Shown: positions 62,106-64,000 of the stretch, piece after piece
Layout: the number at the start of each line of letters is the position of its first letter
Numbering within the stretch: position 1 is the first letter of the stretch
DNA from: Aquabacterium sp.
GTDB lineage: Bacteria; Pseudomonadota; Gammaproteobacteria; Burkholderiales; Burkholderiaceae_C
Reading direction: 5' to 3'
Assembly: GCF_029946005.1 (NCBI RefSeq)
Contig: NZ_JAQSDR010000002.1
Span: 248,001-312,000, forward strand
DNA: 64,000 nt
The notes under the pieces: model-generated
Databases searched by the model: none
Seen by the model: only the letters and a program-made list of their open reading frames with translations
Told to the model about the DNA's origin: nothing
Made by a program: the position numbers and the translations under genes

Positions 62106-64000
62106 ATGTCTGATGCGGCCTTCGCGCCTGTCCCCGCCTCCGCTTTACCCGCCCCGCTGATTGCCTTGGTGGGCAATCCCAATTGTGGCAAGACTGCGCT
62201 GTTCAACCGGCTGACGGGTGCTCGGCAAAAGGTCGGCAACTACGCGGGTGTGACGGTGGAGCGCAAGGAGGGCCAGTTCGTGTCGCCCGCAGGCCAGGTC
62301 TGGCGAGTGCTCGATTTGCCCGGCGCCTACAGCCTGCTGCCCACCACCCCTGACGAAGCCATCACCCGCGACGTGATCGCCGGCACCCGCGCCGGTGAAG
62401 CCAGCCCGGTGGGCCTGGTCTGCGTGGTCGATGCCACCAACCTGCGCCTGAACCTGCGCATGGTGCTGGAGCTGCAATCGCTGGACGCGCCCATGGTGCT
62501 GGTCATCAACATGATGGACCTGGCCCGCAAGCGCGGCATCCACATTGACGTGGCCAAACTGCAAGACGAGTTGGGCGTGCCCGTGATCGAAGCCGTGGCC
62601 GTGAAGGCCGGGGGCGAGCAAGCCTTGCTGGCGCAATTGGACCGGCTTGACTGGACCAGGCTGCCGGGCCAACCTGCCGTCCGGCCCATGGAGCGCATCG
62701 CCGCCATCCCGGTTGAGGCCACCCACCAGCGCGTGAGCGAGTTGCTGTCGCGGTGCGTGGTGACGCCCGCCACCGGCCCCAGCCTGACCACCCGGATCGA
62801 CCAGTACGCACTGCATCCCGTGCTTGGCCCGGTGATCCTGGCCGTGTTGATGTTCCTGGTCTTCCAGGCCGTGTTCAGCTGGGCCGCCGCCCCCATGGAG
62901 CTCATCGACACGTCCATGGGCGCGCTGGGCGAATGGGTGGGCACGCAGATGGGCGAAGGCATGCTGCGCGGGCTGCTGGTGGACGGCATCATCAGCGGCG
63001 CCGGTGGCGTGCTGGTGTTCCTGCCGCAGATCCTGATCCTGTTCTTCTTCATCCTGGCACTGGAAGACTCCGGCTACCTGCCCCGGGCCGCCTTTTTGCT
63101 CGACCGGGTGATGGGCAGCGTCGGCCTGTCGGGCCGCGCCTTCATCCCGCTGCTGTCCAGTTTTGCCTGCGCCATCCCCGGGATCATGGCCACGCGCACC
63201 ATCGCCAATCCGCGCGACCGCCTGGTGACCATCCTGATCGCGCCTTTGATGACCTGCTCGGCCCGCTTGCCGGTGTACGCCTTGCTCATCGCCGCCTTCA
63301 TCCCCAGCCAGACCGTGGGCGGCATCTTCAACCTGCAAGGCCTGGTGCTGTTTGCCCTGTACGCGGCAGGCATCCTGGCAGGCCTGTTCGTGGCGCTGGT
63401 GCTCAAACTGTTCATGCGCCAGTCGCACGCGCAGCCCTTGCTGATGGAGCTGCCCGACTACCACTGGCCTCACTTGCGCAACCTGGCGCTGGGTTTGTGG
63501 GAACGCGCGCAGATTTTTGTCACCCGCGTGGGCACCATCATCCTGGCCTTGATGGTCATCCTGTGGTTTTTGTCGACCTACCCGGCCCCGCCGCTGGACG
63601 CCACCGGCCCTGCCATCGAGTACAGCTTGGCAGGCATGGCCGGTCGCGCGCTGCAGGTGATTTTTGAGCCGATTGGTTTCAACTGGCAGATCTGCATTGC
63701 GCTGGTGCCCGGCATGGCCGCGCGTGAAGTGGCGGTCAGCGCCCTGGGCACGGTGTACGCCATGTCGCAAACGGGCGATGCCCTGACCGGCGCGCTGACC
63801 ACGGTGATCGGGCAAGCCTGGTCCCTGCCCACCGCCTTGTCCCTGATGACCTGGTTCGTGTTCGCGCCGCAATGCCTGTCCACCGTGATCGTGGTCAAGC
63901 GGGAAACCAATGGCTGGACCGTGCCCCTGGCCATGACGGCCTACCTGTTCGCACTGGCCTATGCCGCTTGCTGGGTGGTTTACCGCCTGGCCCTGGCCTG
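62106..64000 (+). CDS. feoB: Ferrous iron transporter FeoB (3' partial)
   Basis: At least 631 residues, open at the window end. The N-terminal GTPase domain has G1 (GNPNCGKT, 23-30), the switch region GVTVERKEG, G3 (DLPG, 70-73) and G4 (NMMD). The membrane part has the mirrored Gate motifs (PLLSSFACAIPGIMATR and LVPGMAAREVAVSALG) and several helices. It imports Fe(II) across the inner membrane. The protein is close to its expected C-terminus where the window ends. The cysteine-bearing gate sequence SFACAIPG is as in other FeoB proteins. Confidence 0.96.
   Translation, partial: MSDAAFAPVPASALPAPLIALVGNPNCGKTALFNRLTGARQKVGNYAGVTVERKEGQFVSPAGQVWRVLDLPGAYSLLPTTPDEAITRDVIAGTRAGEASPVGLVCVVDATNLRLNLRMVLELQSLDAPMVLVINMMDLARKRGIHIDVAKLQDELGVPVIEAVAVKAGGEQALLAQLDRLDWTRLPGQPAVRPMERIAAIPVEATHQRVSELLSRCVVTPATGPSLTTRIDQYALHPVLGPVILAVLMFLVFQAVFSWAAAPMELIDTSMGALGEWVGTQMGEGMLRGLLVDGIISGAGGVLVFLPQILILFFFILALEDSGYLPRAAFLLDRVMGSVGLSGRAFIPLLSSFACAIPGIMATRTIANPRDRLVTILIAPLMTCSARLPVYALLIAAFIPSQTVGGIFNLQGLVLFALYAAGILAGLFVALVLKLFMRQSHAQPLLMELPDYHWPHLRNLALGLWERAQIFVTRVGTIILALMVILWFLSTYPAPPLDATGPAIEYSLAGMAGRALQVIFEPIGFNWQICIALVPGMAAREVAVSALGTVYAMSQTGDALTGALTTVIGQAWSLPTALSLMTWFVFAPQCLSTVIVVKRETNGWTVPLAMTAYLFALAYAACWVVYRLALA

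Noticed and set aside
1..64000. CRISPR arrays, tRNA or rRNA genes, insertion sequences and integration sites.
   Set aside because: I saw no regularly spaced repeats, tRNA-like cloverleaf, transposase or integrase frames, and no target-site duplications. A dedicated scan could still find small elements.

Overview
The window is a GC-rich, densely coded stretch of a Gram-negative chromosome. Its gene content points to a betaproteobacterium of the order Burkholderiales (Comamonadaceae or Aquabacterium/Leptothrix-like relatives). Supporting signs are a complete mraZ-to-ftsZ division and cell-wall (dcw) cluster with a murE-murF gene fusion, an lptD-surA-rsmA operon, a PEP-CTERM surface protein, and a general-stress type cassette (BON, DUF1328, YqjD-like and YqjE-like genes). 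I infer the taxonomy from gene order and protein character; I could not run a search. I saw no rRNA or tRNA genes, no CRISPR array, and no insertion sequence or prophage.

Layout. 1-4.6 kb: the end of mtgA, an ECF sigma/anti-sigma/DoxX operon on the minus strand, an AraC regulator and the helicase RhlE. 4.6-10.6 kb: an AmgK-like sugar kinase divergent from the outer-membrane biogenesis operon lptD-surA-rsmA. 10.6-12.7 kb: a PEP-CTERM protein and cca. 12.7-30.6 kb: the dcw cluster, all on the minus strand, in the order mraZ, rsmH, ftsL, ftsI, murE-murF, mraY, murD, ftsW, murG, murC, ddlB, ftsQ, ftsA, ftsZ. Its upstream end carries four 10-bp MraZ-type repeats and a terminator-like hairpin. 30.9-38.6 kb: two secreted proteins (one a lipase), two translationally coupled diguanylate cyclases and a hybrid histidine kinase broken by an in-frame TGA. 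38.7-41.1 kb: a class A penicillin-binding protein.

41.1-43.9 kb holds the most interesting unit. It is a radical SAM protein with a helix-hairpin-helix, followed by a fused UdgX-type uracil-DNA-binding protein, under a perfect LexA (SOS) box that overlaps the GTG start codon. 44-47.1 kb: a lipoprotein hydrolase and a TetR-MaoC-thiolase locus with two matching TetR operators. 47.2-50.9 kb: an SHP/diheme cytochrome/cytochrome b operon with its own QseBC-like two-component system and a PmrA/QseB-type direct repeat in its promoter region. 50.9-54.5 kb: a cation efflux protein, MtfA peptidase, pirin and an OmpA-family protein. 54.7-55.2 kb: a 3-hydroxybutyrate dehydrogenase pseudogene with an internal deletion. 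55.4-61.4 kb: a stress/envelope cassette with two DUF1328+BON modules and a CHASE3 kinase/LuxR-type regulator system. 61.8-64 kb: feoA-feoB behind a Fur-like palindrome; feoB runs off the window.

Themes. Much of the window serves the cell envelope: peptidoglycan synthesis and recycling, LPS assembly, outer-membrane chaperoning and division. The accessory part is rich in signalling, and several local circuits can be read from cis sites: LexA, TetR, QseB/PmrA-like, MraZ, Fur, and an unassigned TCCTACA-containing box about 90 nt upstream of four start codons.
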